Shown: positions 1 to 9,403, counted from the stretch's first letter. The stretch is 64,000 bases of DNA from Pseudomonas arcuscaelestis (GCF_016881005.1 NZ_JACOPV010000015.1:62001-126000); one strand, 5' to 3'. A program made the numbers and translations. Notes: generated by a model from the letters alone, not told the origin.

Positions 1-684
1 ACCCCGATCAACGATCAACCGCATTCGACCCGGTTCGTGGACCTCTACGACTGGGAAGACGGCGATATGGTCGATGACCAGGACAAGATCCGTATGTTGG
101 TTGACCCGACCTCTGACTACGTCAAGGCCATGGTGGCCGGCATGAACCGCGCCAAGGATGACGTAATTGTCTCGGCGTTCGGTGGTGGCTCGCGCAGCAC
201 GCAGGGCGGCATCGTTGTCCCGCTGCCAGCCAGCCAGAAGATTGCCGTGGGCGGCACTGGTCTCACCAAGGCCAAGATCATCCAGGCGAAGAAGATCTTC
301 CGCCTGAACGAGGCTGACGAGGAAGCCGGCGAAGAGCTCTACATGGGCTACCACGCCCAAGCTCTGGTCGACATCCTGGCCGACACCACCCTCACCAGCG
401 CCGACTTTATGGCCGTCAAGATGCTGCAGGAAGGCACCTTGAAAGGCACTTGGATGGGCTTCCGCTGGATTCCGTCTGAGCGCTTCGCCAAGACCGGAAA
501 CACCCGCTTTGTCTATGCCTGGGCCAAATCGGGCGTTGTGCTGGGCAAGGGTAAGGAGATCACCACCGAGGTTGGCAAGGACCCGGGTAAGGGCTTCAAC
601 GTTCGGATCTACGCCAAGCAGAGCCTGGGCGCCGTGCGCGTGGAAGAGGAAAAGGTCGTCGAGATCGCCGCGAACGACCCGTAA
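1..684 (+). CDS. Phage major capsid protein (5'-truncated by window edge)
   Basis: The reading frame is open from base 1 (T-P-I-N-D-Q-P-H-S...), so the gene starts left of the window; the internal GTG at 37 is not the true start. The visible C-terminal 227 residues contain stretches such as DDQDKIRMLVDPTSDY followed by MNRAKDDVIVSAF, which I recognise from podovirus/prophage major capsid proteins of the P22-like coat type. It would form the icosahedral head shell. It is the first visible gene of a co-directional structural block and is followed 45 bp later by a small head protein. Family assignment is by memory of the motif, so the product is fairly sure but the subfamily is not. Confidence 0.82.
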   Translation, partial: TPINDQPHSTRFVDLYDWEDGDMVDDQDKIRMLVDPTSDYVKAMVAGMNRAKDDVIVSAFGGGSRSTQGGIVVPLPASQKIAVGGTGLTKAKIIQAKKIFRLNEADEEAGEELYMGYHAQALVDILADTTLTSADFMAVKMLQEGTLKGTWMGFRWIPSERFAKTGNTRFVYAWAKSGVVLGKGKEITTEVGKDPGKGFNVRIYAKQSLGAVRVEEEKVVEIAANDP

Positions 685-729
685 GGGTCTTCGCTGTTCT
701 CGCCCTCAACCCCATTCAGGAGCAACACC

Positions 730-1194
730 ATGGCAAACGGCAACGGTTCTCTCGCAGCGGCCCGCACGGCCTACCCGCAGACCCTCACCAAACCCAACCT
801 GCAAGGCGGTGACGTGCAGGTCTTCATCAGCACTTACACCGTCCCAGCAAGCGGCGGTCCAGGCATTGGCGAGTACATCTCGTGGGGTTTCTTGCCCTTC
901 GGTGCACGCCTGATGCCGACCACCAAGCTGTATTTCGCAGCTGGCGCGGCTTCTTCCACCCTCAACCTGGGCGACCCAGTAACGCCGGCGCGCTACCTCG
1001 CTGCTACCGCAGTGACCAGTGCCGGTAACGCAGCTGCCGAAGCAGTCTTCGCCAACGGCGGGCTGTTCGACGTTGCTGTCGTCAAGCCAGGCGATGCAAC
1101 CGACCAGAGCGAGCTCCGCTCGGTCGTGGCTGGCGCAGCGCTACAGGCTGGCCAGGTCATCACCCTGGTTGCCCAGTACGCCCAGCAGAACTGA
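730..1194 (+). CDS. Small phage structural protein (probable head decoration/stabilisation)
   Basis: This 154-residue protein starts at ATG 730 behind an AGGAG Shine-Dalgarno. It is rich in Ala, Gly, Thr and Val and has no signal peptide or membrane segment. Its position directly after the major capsid gene and before the tail adaptor is where podoviruses keep a small head-associated protein. Beta-rich stretches (QVFISTYTVPAS, QAGQVITLVAQYAQQN) fit a small virion protein. I do not recognise a named family, so head decoration is an inference from size and place. A strong terminator hairpin follows its stop. Confidence 0.5.
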   Translation: MANGNGSLAAARTAYPQTLTKPNLQGGDVQVFISTYTVPASGGPGIGEYISWGFLPFGARLMPTTKLYFAAGAASSTLNLGDPVTPARYLAATAVTSAGNAAAEAVFANGGLFDVAVVKPGDATDQSELRSVVAGAALQAGQVITLVAQYAQQN

Positions 1195-1224
1195 GCGCGG
1201 CTGCCATGGATGGCGTTTCACTTG

Positions 1225-1252
1225 CCGGGGCCTAATGGCCCCGGTCTTTTTT
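1225..1252 (+). terminator. Rho-independent terminator after the capsid pair
   Basis: CCGGGGCC (1225-1232), loop TAAT, GGCCCCGG (1237-1244), then a T-rich tail to 1252. This is a perfect 8-bp GC stem with a U-tract. It lies between the capsid pair and the tail genes, so it could lower downstream tail-gene transcription relative to capsid. Confidence 0.85.
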
Positions 1253-1267
1253 CCGGAGACACAAGGC

Positions 1268-1864
1268 ATGGCAATGGCAACCGGTGTTTCGATCTGCTCC
1301 AACGCGTTGCTGATGCTCGGCGCGCAGACCATCAACGACTTCGCCGACCAGAACAACCTTGACCGGGCCAAGCTGTGCGCGAACCTCTACCCCTTCCAGC
1401 GCGATAGCGTGCTGCGTGCTCACCCATGGAACTGCTGCATCAAGCGCATTGTGCTGGCCCCTCTCGCTGAGGCGCCGGCGTTCGGCTATCCGTCTGCGTT
1501 CGAACTGCCGGCTGACTGCATCCGCGTGCTCGAGGTCGGGACCAAGGATATGCAGATTGATTACCTGGTCGAAGCCCGGCGAATCCTTGCTGACACGTCA
1601 GTGCTCGAGCTGCGCTACGTGTTCCGCAACGAAAACGAATCCACTTGGGATACCCACCTCATCGACCTGATGACTTGCGCCATGGTGGCGGTTCTGGCCT
1701 ATCCGGTGACGCAGTCGACCTCAGAGCGCGACAGCCGCAAGGCTGAGTTTCAAAGCCTGTTGCGCCAGGCCAAGGCTGTGGATGGACAGGAAGATCCGCC
1801 ACAAATGCTGGGCAATGAACACCTGCTGGCATCCCGCTTCGGCAATGGTTGGGGGATTCGCTGA
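1268..1864 (+). CDS. Tail adaptor protein, T7 gp11-like (tail tubular protein A)
   Basis: The protein has 198 residues from ATG 1268; an alternative ATG lies at 1274. A GGAG element sits about 9 bp upstream. The N-terminal pattern (ICSNALLMLGAQTINDF, then LCANLYPFQRDSVLRAHPW) is typical of the podovirus head-to-tail adaptor that forms a ring between portal and nozzle. The same reading frame is open much further upstream, but that part overlaps the previous gene and the terminator, so ATG 1268 is preferred. The stop overlaps the start of the nozzle gene (TGATG), which suggests translational coupling. Confidence 0.8.
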   Translation: MAMATGVSICSNALLMLGAQTINDFADQNNLDRAKLCANLYPFQRDSVLRAHPWNCCIKRIVLAPLAEAPAFGYPSAFELPADCIRVLEVGTKDMQIDYLVEARRILADTSVLELRYVFRNENESTWDTHLIDLMTCAMVAVLAYPVTQSTSERDSRKAEFQSLLRQAKAVDGQEDPPQMLGNEHLLASRFGNGWGIR

Positions 1865-4029
1865 TGGCGCGCTTCTCCCTGATTCAAACCAACTTCACTG
1901 CCGGCGAGCTCTCGCCTCGCATGTATGGCCGTGTCGATATCGCGCGCTATCAGAACGGCGCGATGATCATGGAGAACTGTTGGCCGGTGGTGCACGGTGG
2001 CGCAATGCGCCGCTATGGCTCACTGCACAGCGGTGCTGCCAAGTACCCAGACCGCCAGTCGGTGCTGATTCCTTACGTGTTCAACACTCAGCAGGCCTAC
2101 ATCTGCGAGTTTGGCGATCTGTACGTGCGCATTTGGTTTCCGGACGGAACTTACTCCGGCGTTGAGCTGGCAAGCCCTTACAGCGTGGCGATGCTTACCC
2201 AGTTCGAGTATGTGCAGGGTGCAGACACCATGTTCATCTTTCACAACGGAGTTCCGATCAATCGCCTGCGCCGCATTACCAATACCCAGTGGAGCTTGGC
2301 CGTAGCCCCTTTCGTGACCAAGCCCTTCGACGAGCGTGGCATCGACTTCACCACCAGCATGACCCTGAGTGACGCGACGGTCGGTACCGGACGCACGCTG
2401 ACCTCATCGGCGCCGGCCTTCCTGGCTGGCGATGTTGGTCGCGAAGTGTGGGCAGGCCCTGGCGTGGCCAAGGTCACGGCCTTTACCAGTCCAACCGTGG
2501 TCACGGTGGAAATTTTGAACGCATTCCCTGGAGTGGCTAACCCCACCTGGTCACTCAAGGGCAGCCCGCAGACGCCAAACACGCTTAGCGCTTCAAGCCC
2601 AGTTGGTTCGACTATCACCATGACGCTGACTGATGACGGGTGGCGTTCTGGTGATGTGGGCAAGCTGGTCAAGATCAACAGTGGCCTGATGGAAATCACT
2701 ATTTTCACCAACGCCAAGGTTGTGTCGGCCAAGATCATCGTAGCGGCAACGTCTGTAACGGCTGCGCCGGCAAACTCCTGGTCGCTTGAATCAAGTGTTT
2801 GGAACGATACCGACGGATACCCCGGGACAGGAACGCTGTTTGAGCAGCGCTTGCATGCCGCTGGCTCGCCGAATTTCCCGCAGACCGTCTGGTCGTCCAA
2901 GACCGGCGAGTCGCTTAACTTTGAACTTGGCACCAAGGATGACGACGCCACGTCCTTCACCGTTTCTTCTGATCAGATCAACCCCATCCTGCACCTTGCG
3001 CAGGTCAAGACCCTGGTGGCGCTGACCTACGGCGGTGAGTTCACCATCACAGGCGGCATCGAGAAGCCCATCACCCCGACCAACATCCAGGTGAAGAACC
3101 AGTCGGTGTATGGATGTAACCGGGTTCGCCCGGTGCGGATCGGTAACGAGCTCTACTTCGTGCAGCGCGCCGGCCGCAAGCTGCGGGCTATGGCCTACAA
3201 GTACGACTCCGACGCTTACGGCTCCCCGGATATGTCGGTGCTTTCCGAGCACATCACCGAGTCTGGCATCGTCTCCATGGCGTATCAGCAGGAGCCTGAA
3301 AGCATCCTTTTCATGCCTCGTACCGATGGCGTGTTAGCCACGATGACTGTCGATCGAGATCAGGACGTTATTGGCTGGGCCCGCCAGACCACGGATGGGG
3401 CTTACGAATCGGTGGCCACCATTCCTGTTGAGGGCGGCGATCAGATATGGGCAGTTGTTCGCCGGGTGATCAACGGCCAGACGGTTCGGCACATCGAGCG
3501 CTTCGTCGAGGGATGCCAGGTCGATGACGGCATTGCAGCCTCCAGCGTTGGCGGCCAAACCATATGGACTGGCCTTGGCCACCTGGAGGGCAAGACTGTA
3601 GATGTCGTCGCCGACGGCGTCCCCATGCAGCAGCAGGTGGTTACTGGGGGGCAGATAACTTTGCCCCGCAAAGCCAAGAGCGTGCAGATCGGTCTGGCAT
3701 TCGTGACGCGCGTTAAGACCCTGACTCCAGAGGTTCAGGGCAGCACCGGTACCGCCCAGGGCAACAGCATGCGCATTGGTGAAATCACGCTGCGTTTCCT
3801 GAATACGACCGGATGCAAGATCAAGGGATCAGGCGGTTATCAGCAAACCATCAGCTTCCGGAACCTTGGTGAGGATGTGCTTGATCAGCCACCACCAAAC
3901 TACAGCGGCGTAAAGCGCCTGGAGAATCTGGGGTGGGAGCGCGGCGAAGCCTCCCTAGAGATCATCCAAGACCAGCCGCTCCCATTCCATCTGCTCAGCG
4001 TCATCAAGAAGATGACCATTAACGACTGA
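1864..4029 (+). CDS. Phage nozzle protein (tail tubular protein B-like)
   Basis: This 721-residue protein starts at ATG 1864, overlapping the adaptor stop by one base. The N-terminus (FTAGELSPRMYGRVDIARY ... PVVHGGAMRRYGS) is the hallmark opening of podovirus nozzle/tail tubular B proteins. Later segments (YGGEFTITGG around residue 390; ARQTTDGAYESVATIP around residue 510) fit the same family. It would form the distal hexameric tube of the short tail. A TTG codon at 1849 is in frame, but the coupled ATG is the better start. Confidence 0.82.
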   Translation: MARFSLIQTNFTAGELSPRMYGRVDIARYQNGAMIMENCWPVVHGGAMRRYGSLHSGAAKYPDRQSVLIPYVFNTQQAYICEFGDLYVRIWFPDGTYSGVELASPYSVAMLTQFEYVQGADTMFIFHNGVPINRLRRITNTQWSLAVAPFVTKPFDERGIDFTTSMTLSDATVGTGRTLTSSAPAFLAGDVGREVWAGPGVAKVTAFTSPTVVTVEILNAFPGVANPTWSLKGSPQTPNTLSASSPVGSTITMTLTDDGWRSGDVGKLVKINSGLMEITIFTNAKVVSAKIIVAATSVTAAPANSWSLESSVWNDTDGYPGTGTLFEQRLHAAGSPNFPQTVWSSKTGESLNFELGTKDDDATSFTVSSDQINPILHLAQVKTLVALTYGGEFTITGGIEKPITPTNIQVKNQSVYGCNRVRPVRIGNELYFVQRAGRKLRAMAYKYDSDAYGSPDMSVLSEHITESGIVSMAYQQEPESILFMPRTDGVLATMTVDRDQDVIGWARQTTDGAYESVATIPVEGGDQIWAVVRRVINGQTVRHIERFVEGCQVDDGIAASSVGGQTIWTGLGHLEGKTVDVVADGVPMQQQVVTGGQITLPRKAKSVQIGLAFVTRVKTLTPEVQGSTGTAQGNSMRIGEITLRFLNTTGCKIKGSGGYQQTISFRNLGEDVLDQPPPNYSGVKRLENLGWERGEASLEIIQDQPLPFHLLSVIKKMTIND

Positions 4030-4034
4030 GGTGC

Positions 4035-4493
4035 ATGATGATCCGTGCAGCAAAGCATGACGATATCCCGCGGTTGGTCGAGCTTGGCCAGCTGCTCCAC
4101 GCAACCAGCAGCTATGCCAGCGTCGGGTTTAATCCCGAGAAGGTATCTACCCTGCTTGGCCAGTTGATTGATGGCCTTGGCGTTGTATTCATAGCCGAGG
4201 TAGGGGGCGAGGTTATAGGGGGCTTCGCCGGGGCCATCACCGAACAGTGGTTCAGTGACGACTTGATCGCCTTCGATTACTCGTTGTTCATCGAGCCAAC
4301 CAAGCGCCAGGGCCTAACGGCTCTTAAGCTCATTCTGGCCTTCCAAAACTGGGCCAAGGCCAAGGGCGCCAAGGAGATCCGGATGGGCATCACCACCGGC
4401 ATGAACGTCGAAGGCACGTCCAGGCTGTACAAGCACATGGGCTTCAACTACGTGGGCCCTCTTTTCCAGATGGAGGTAAGCCATGGGAATTGA
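4035..4493 (+). CDS. GNAT-fold acetyltransferase-like phage protein
   Basis: The 152-residue protein begins MIRAAKHDDIPRLVELG, a classic GNAT N-terminus, and ends with the Lys-Gly-Ala-Lys and GTSRLYKHMGF segments seen in motif A/B of the N-acetyltransferase superfamily. It starts at ATG 4035 (or ATG 4038), 5 bp after the nozzle stop, and overlaps the next gene by 11 bp. In T7-like phages this slot holds gp13 (internal virion protein A), so the protein may be a virion or morphogenesis factor and not a free enzyme. The acceptor substrate is unknown. Confidence 0.75.
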   Translation: MMIRAAKHDDIPRLVELGQLLHATSSYASVGFNPEKVSTLLGQLIDGLGVVFIAEVGGEVIGGFAGAITEQWFSDDLIAFDYSLFIEPTKRQGLTALKLILAFQNWAKAKGAKEIRMGITTGMNVEGTSRLYKHMGFNYVGPLFQMEVSHGN

Positions 4494-4989
4494 AACCGCG
4501 GCCTTGGCGGCCATGGCGGCTTCTACCGCCTTTTCTGTGTACTCAACGGTTCAGCAGGGAAAGCAAGCGCAGCTGAATGCTGACGCCCAGTCGGAGCAAG
4601 CGCAGATCGACGCAGACAACGCGGCAAGCGCAGCCAAGGTGCAGGCCGACCGAATCCGCAAGATGGCACGCAATCAGTCTGGAGAGGCCAGGGCCGCTTT
4701 AGCCGCTTCAGGCGTAGACGTTGGCGAGGGCACCGCCCTCAACATCAACGAAGAGATCTACGGCAACGCCGAGGAAGATGCCGTAATGACCATCCTCAAT
4801 GGTGAGAACCAGCGGAAGCGCGGATACACCGATGCTTCCAATATGTCTCTGTACGGCAAGCAGCAGCGTTCTGCTGCCAATTCGCAGGCCATTGGTAGCG
4901 TCCTCAACGCTGGTGCACAGGTTGGCATGTGGAAGGCCAGCGCTGCAGGTCGCAACGGGACTGTGTCGCAAGCAGGGGGTAACGGCTGA
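4483..4989 (+). CDS. Internal virion protein, T7 gp14-like (ejection protein)
   Basis: The protein has 168 residues; ATG 4483 sits behind a strong GGAGG. It has a small hydrophobic N-terminal stretch (ALAAMAASTAFSVYSTV), then a long Ala/Gln/Asp-rich helical region with a likely coiled coil. The segment RNQSGEARAALAASGVDV is characteristic of this ejection-protein family. In T7 the corresponding protein inserts in the outer membrane during genome ejection; the same role is inferred here. Its stop overlaps the next start by one base. Confidence 0.75.
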   Translation: MGIETAALAAMAASTAFSVYSTVQQGKQAQLNADAQSEQAQIDADNAASAAKVQADRIRKMARNQSGEARAALAASGVDVGEGTALNINEEIYGNAEEDAVMTILNGENQRKRGYTDASNMSLYGKQQRSAANSQAIGSVLNAGAQVGMWKASAAGRNGTVSQAGGNG

Positions 4990-7004
4990 TGGCAACCATT
5001 CCAATTGGCCCAAGCGTTGCCCGTGTGCTGCCTGATGCGCAGCAAAACCGTGTCATCACTATGGACCCTAGCTTGCAGTCGCGCGGTGCCCAGCAGGTAG
5101 CTGATGCGGTTCAACGCACGGCCATGAACGTGCTGGACAACAAGCAGAGGGAAGACCAAGCCCTTGCCCGAGTGAGGGCGAGCAACGCGCTGTTCGAGCG
5201 CGAAACACAGATCAGCACCATCAACAACGACCTGGCCGAGCAAGTGCGGCTTGGCACGCTGGGCCATGACAAGCTTGAAGAAGCCTACACAAGCGCCGTA
5301 TCGAAGCTTGAGCCGCTGAAAATGGATGGGCTGGACGATGCAGCCCGTGAAGGTATGGGTCTGGCCCAGCAACGCCTGCAACTGCAAGGCCAGGACGGCA
5401 TTCGAAAATTGGCAATTGGTGCCCGTGCCGATGCTGCCAAGGGCGATCTTGCCACCCGCTTGGATCTGATAGGCAAAGAGGCAGCCATGCCCGGCGCCGA
5501 TATCAGCAAGCTCAACGCCCGCCTTGATAGCGAAGACGTGGATATGGCCGGACGTCTTGCCTTTGGCGACATGTGGGCGTCGAGGAAACAGGAAGCCAAG
5601 GATGCGAACTGGACCACCCAGGCCACTCAGCGGGTGGTTGCGGCGCGTGATGGGTTGGGCAACCTGCAGCAGATCGAGCACGACCTCACCGCAGCTGACG
5701 GCTTCTATGCTGGAAAGCTTGATCCGGAGAAGCGCAACCAGCTGCTGAATACCGTCACCGGCCGTATCTACCAGGTGAAGGAACACCAGCAACGCCAAGG
5801 GGAAATGCGGGAAATGAAGGCCGAGCGCGTGCTAGCCCAGATGGACCGGCAGGCGGCTACCGGCATTCCACCCACGGTGGCTGAGCAGCAACGCTGGCGC
5901 GAAAGCTTGGCGGGCACCTCAATGGCTGGCGAGTACAACACCCGCGTCCAGGAAATGAACGAAGTGCAGGACCTACTTCGCAAGCCAATGCTCGAGCAGC
6001 AGCAGTACCTGGACAGCAAGCGCCGGCAGATGGCAGAGACTGGCGGGTCGCCCGCATCGATCAGCAACCTGAACCGTCTACAGACTGCCGTCGACAACAA
6101 CATCAAGATGATGCGCGAAGACCCGCTGACCTTTAACGCCATGCGCACCGGGCAAGACGTAGAGCCGCTGGATATCAGCGGCATTGCCACGCCTGAGGGT
6201 CAAGTAAAGCTGGCAGAGCAGCTTGGCCAGCGGTACGACATCGTGAACTCGGTGCGCAGTGCATATGGTCCGCAGGTAGCGCGCAACCCTTGGAAACCGG
6301 GCGAACAGGCCATGCTAGCGGCAGTACTTGCGCAGGCAGACGACAGCACCAAGCTGACGATTTTCAGCACCCTGGCCCAGTCCGCTCCAACAGGTGCGGA
6401 TTACGCGGCATCCATCAAACCGCTGGTTGCTGATCAGCCTGTCACCGTGCTGGCGGGTTTCGCGACGTTCAAGGGTTACAAGGGGCCAGATGGAACAGAT
6501 GTTCCCAAAATGCTCCTTCAGGGACAAAAGATCCTGGCTGACAAATCTGTGCCTATGCCGGAAGAAACGAAATTGGCTGCCGCATTTGACGAGCGAGTCG
6601 GTCTATCACTGACCCCTGGTTCACAACAGCGCGAACAGGCGTATCTGGGATTCAAGGCTCTGTACGCCAGTACCGCAATGGCCACCGGGAAAGGATACGA
6701 GACAGGCGATGACCCTGATAGCAAAACAGCTGACAAGGCTGTTGAAATGGCCACAGGCGGCATCGCCGAGCGAGCCAGTCACAAGGTCATCAAGCCTTAT
6801 GGAATGACTGACCATGTCTTCAACAAGGTCGTGGACATTGAACTGGAAGGCCTTTCCAAGCGAACCGAGTTCCCCATCGGCCAGCTTGAGGATATGCCGC
6901 TTGAGCCGGTACCGGGCAAGGAGGGGATCTATTACCTCATGAACGCGGACCGCATCCAGGTTGATCCCAAGACCAACGAACCGATGATTGTGAGGGTTAA
7001 ATGA
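4989..7004 (+). CDS. Internal virion protein, T7 gp15-like
   Basis: This is a 671-residue, strongly helical, Gln/Ala/Lys-rich protein without signal peptide or membrane segment. It starts at ATG 4989 overlapping the previous stop and overlaps the next gene by 4 bp (ATGA). Size and position between the gp14-like and large internal-virion genes match T7 gp15, a component of the periplasmic ejection tunnel. I see no catalytic motif. The function is inferred mainly from synteny. Confidence 0.65.
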   Translation: MATIPIGPSVARVLPDAQQNRVITMDPSLQSRGAQQVADAVQRTAMNVLDNKQREDQALARVRASNALFERETQISTINNDLAEQVRLGTLGHDKLEEAYTSAVSKLEPLKMDGLDDAAREGMGLAQQRLQLQGQDGIRKLAIGARADAAKGDLATRLDLIGKEAAMPGADISKLNARLDSEDVDMAGRLAFGDMWASRKQEAKDANWTTQATQRVVAARDGLGNLQQIEHDLTAADGFYAGKLDPEKRNQLLNTVTGRIYQVKEHQQRQGEMREMKAERVLAQMDRQAATGIPPTVAEQQRWRESLAGTSMAGEYNTRVQEMNEVQDLLRKPMLEQQQYLDSKRRQMAETGGSPASISNLNRLQTAVDNNIKMMREDPLTFNAMRTGQDVEPLDISGIATPEGQVKLAEQLGQRYDIVNSVRSAYGPQVARNPWKPGEQAMLAAVLAQADDSTKLTIFSTLAQSAPTGADYAASIKPLVADQPVTVLAGFATFKGYKGPDGTDVPKMLLQGQKILADKSVPMPEETKLAAAFDERVGLSLTPGSQQREQAYLGFKALYASTAMATGKGYETGDDPDSKTADKAVEMATGGIAERASHKVIKPYGMTDHVFNKVVDIELEGLSKRTEFPIGQLEDMPLEPVPGKEGIYYLMNADRIQVDPKTNEPMIVRVK

Positions 7005-8932
7005 GCTGGCTCAATGAAATGGTCGATGCGGGTGAGGTGGCCAGTCAGGATCAGCTGTACGACCGAACCACCGAGAAACTTGCACCGGGCGCCTTCACTG
7101 GCGCCCTTGGTGCAGTTGGTCCTGGGCTGCTTCGTGGTGCCATCGAGGCGGGGCGTACGATTCAGACCACGGCCATGCAGCTTGGTAGCGCTGCTATCGA
7201 ATCAGACTTGTCGATTGGCGCAGGCTATTTCCCCGAGTTCGAAGGTGGCCAGGTCGAAGCGCAGCAGGAGTTCGGCGAGGGTGAGGCTCGGCGCATTGGC
7301 GAGGAAACGGCCAAGTCGGTAATGAACCTGCGCCCCGATCTCACCGAGGTTGGGGTTGTTGGTCAGATCCTTGGAGAGGCTGCCGCTATCTTGCCGCGTA
7401 CTGTGGCTGGGGCAGTTGCCGGTGGCCCTCTTGGCGCTGCGGTTGCTGCTGGTGCGCCTGCGGGCTACAGCGGCAAACAGGTGGCCATGGCCGAGGGCAT
7501 CGACGAGACAACGGCAACTCTCAAGGGCGCGATCGATGCGGGAACCGTTGGGATTGGCGCCATCCTGCCGGTTGCACGGTTCGTTGGTCCAGTGCTGGGC
7601 GATGCCGCAATCTCTGTCGGGGCAAACGTTGGGCTTGGCATGGCTGGTCGCGGCCTCACTGCTGAGGTTCTGGAGAAAGGTGGTTACACCACCCAGGCCG
7701 CGCAGTACCGCATGATGGATGGTACCGCCATCGCCACTGATGCCATTCTTGGCGCTGCCTTCTTCGGCATCGGTCGGGCCAGTATGCGCAAGCCAACTAC
7801 TGACCAGGTCGATGCCGCCCTCACTGAGCGTACTACCCAGCACTTCGATGTTGATGCTGCACCTGGCGCCCCGGTTGACCCTCGGTCGGCTATGTCTCAT
7901 CAGGAGGCGTTGCGCACCGCTATTGGCCAGCTCAGTCGCGGCGAGCCTGTGGCGGTACCGGAGAGCATTCATAGCGCCGACTTTCTTCGTGGGAACGAGC
8001 CCCCAGCGCCCAAGGCGCCCACCCGCGAGGAAGCCATTACCACTGCTCGCCAGGATCTGGAACCAATCGTTCGTGCCGAGCTGGAGCAGGAAGCGGTTGG
8101 TGTATTGCCGAACGTGGCCGATGTTAGAACCGAGCTTGCAGCTGTGTCCCGCAGCCTTGAAGGGCTAGATGAAACATTCCGTGCTCGAGCAAAGGAGTTC
8201 CAAGACGAAGGCATGGGCCGTAAAGGTGCCGAGACTGCAGCACGTAAGGCGATAGAGCAGGAGCGTCAAGAGCTGACGGATCGTGTTGCAGCTCTGGAAG
8301 GTTCCCTAAACGGGAATCGAACTGGGGAGCTCGCTCGGGGGGAGCTCGCCGCATTGGCCCGCGGGGAAACCCCGGAGCGTTTGCAGCCGCGCATAGAGGA
8401 ACGGGCTGACCAGATCATGCAGGGCTTCGAGCGCAAGCCTCTGGCTTCCGGTGTGACCCAGGGTAATGCCCGGATGAACTTGGCTGCTGTTGCCCGCCAG
8501 GAGATTGCCCGCTTGATCGCGGAGCAGGATGCGCTGGCGCCTCGAGCTGAGCCGGTTGGGCTGGATATCGGCACACCCAAGGCCGTTACGAAAACTCAAG
8601 ATAGCGTTACAGAACCGGCTGGAGCCGCGACAAAACAGGCAGAAAGCGTTACATCCGGATCGAAACCTTTGACACCGGAGCGTGATCCTGCCGATCTGGC
8701 CAGCCCCAGCCAGGCCGATTCCGACCCAACCATCCAGCTGGCTGACGAGATCATGGCTCGAATGGATGATATGCGGCTTCCTACCGGCGCGCTTGATGAC
8801 GAGGGCCGTCCGGTCACCGTCTCTGCCCGCGAACTGCTGGCGCAGGCCGACGACGAAATTAAGGCCGCTCAGCAGGATGCGCGTGGTTTTGCTGCAGCGG
8901 CAGCTTGCTTTCTCCAGCGTGGTTTGGGTTGA
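7001..8932 (+). CDS. Large internal virion protein, first part of a gp16-like pair
   Basis: The 643-residue protein starts at ATG 7001. Residues about 110-260 are Gly/Ala-rich and hydrophobic (AVAGGPLGAAVAAGAPAG, VGIGAILPVARFVGPV), consistent with membrane insertion during ejection. A long charged helical region and a Thr/Ser/Pro-rich linker follow. It ends AAAAACFLQRGLG, a terminus I associate with phage internal proteins of this type. I see no lysozyme or SLT catalytic motif. A second internal-virion gene follows at 9406, with a lipoprotein gene between them. Confidence 0.6.
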   Translation: MSWLNEMVDAGEVASQDQLYDRTTEKLAPGAFTGALGAVGPGLLRGAIEAGRTIQTTAMQLGSAAIESDLSIGAGYFPEFEGGQVEAQQEFGEGEARRIGEETAKSVMNLRPDLTEVGVVGQILGEAAAILPRTVAGAVAGGPLGAAVAAGAPAGYSGKQVAMAEGIDETTATLKGAIDAGTVGIGAILPVARFVGPVLGDAAISVGANVGLGMAGRGLTAEVLEKGGYTTQAAQYRMMDGTAIATDAILGAAFFGIGRASMRKPTTDQVDAALTERTTQHFDVDAAPGAPVDPRSAMSHQEALRTAIGQLSRGEPVAVPESIHSADFLRGNEPPAPKAPTREEAITTARQDLEPIVRAELEQEAVGVLPNVADVRTELAAVSRSLEGLDETFRARAKEFQDEGMGRKGAETAARKAIEQERQELTDRVAALEGSLNGNRTGELARGELAALARGETPERLQPRIEERADQIMQGFERKPLASGVTQGNARMNLAAVARQEIARLIAEQDALAPRAEPVGLDIGTPKAVTKTQDSVTEPAGAATKQAESVTSGSKPLTPERDPADLASPSQADSDPTIQLADEIMARMDDMRLPTGALDDEGRPVTVSARELLAQADDEIKAAQQDARGFAAAAACFLQRGLG

Positions 8933-8967
8933 ATGCGCAATCTGCCATCACTACATAAGGAATAACA

Positions 8968-9339
8968 ATGAAATGGCTTTCGCTGGCGATGCTGTCGCTG
9001 GTTTTATCAGGGTGCGCTACAACAGGGAAATATGAGGCTGTTCTACAAAGCTGGGTCGGTTCCAGTGAACTGGCGTTGATCCAGAGTTGGGGCCCACCTC
9101 AACAGGCGTACGATACGGGTGGCCACCGCTTCTTGGTTTACTCGTCTGGTGGAAACATGTACCTGCCAGGTACTGCTCCCACTTACCAAACCACGTACTA
9201 CGGAAACACGGCTTACACCAACTCGTACGGTGGTACTCCAGCCATGAACGTCCAGCTCTCTTGCGTAACAACATTTGAGATCGCCGACGGGGTCATCACA
9301 AGTTGGAACTGGCGCGGCAACAACTGCGTCTCGCAGTAG
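8968..9339 (+). CDS. Small phage-encoded lipoprotein (cargo/moron candidate)
   Basis: This 123-residue protein begins MKWLSLAMLSLVLSGC, a signal peptide with a lipobox (L-S-G-C, Cys16), so the mature protein should be lipid-anchored. The rest is Tyr/Thr/Gly-rich (YSSGGNMYLPGTAPTYQTTY) and ends with a Cys-containing strand region. An AAGGA lies 6 bp upstream of ATG 8968. It stands alone between two internal-virion genes, and its codon use and tone are unlike theirs. Similar small lipoproteins occur in bacterial chromosomes, so a lysogenic-conversion role such as surface modification or superinfection exclusion is possible but unproven. Confidence 0.75.
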   Translation: MKWLSLAMLSLVLSGCATTGKYEAVLQSWVGSSELALIQSWGPPQQAYDTGGHRFLVYSSGGNMYLPGTAPTYQTTYYGNTAYTNSYGGTPAMNVQLSCVTTFEIADGVITSWNWRGNNCVSQ

Positions 9340-9376
9340 CCAAATAGTCGGGAAACCGTCTATCTCCAAGCCATAG

Positions 9377-9403
9377 GCTTGCTCCATTCCCCAAGGAGCA
9401 AGC
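9377..9403 (+). promoter_or_regulatory. Hairpin burying the Shine-Dalgarno of the 855-residue internal virion gene
   Basis: GCTTGCTCC (9377-9385) pairs perfectly with GGAGCAAGC (9395-9403) over a 9-nt loop. The Shine-Dalgarno AAGGAG (9393-9398) lies mostly in the 3' arm, and the start ATG is at 9406, 2 nt after the stem. Such a stem would lower translation unless opened by ribosomes, a protein or processing. Confidence 0.6.
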
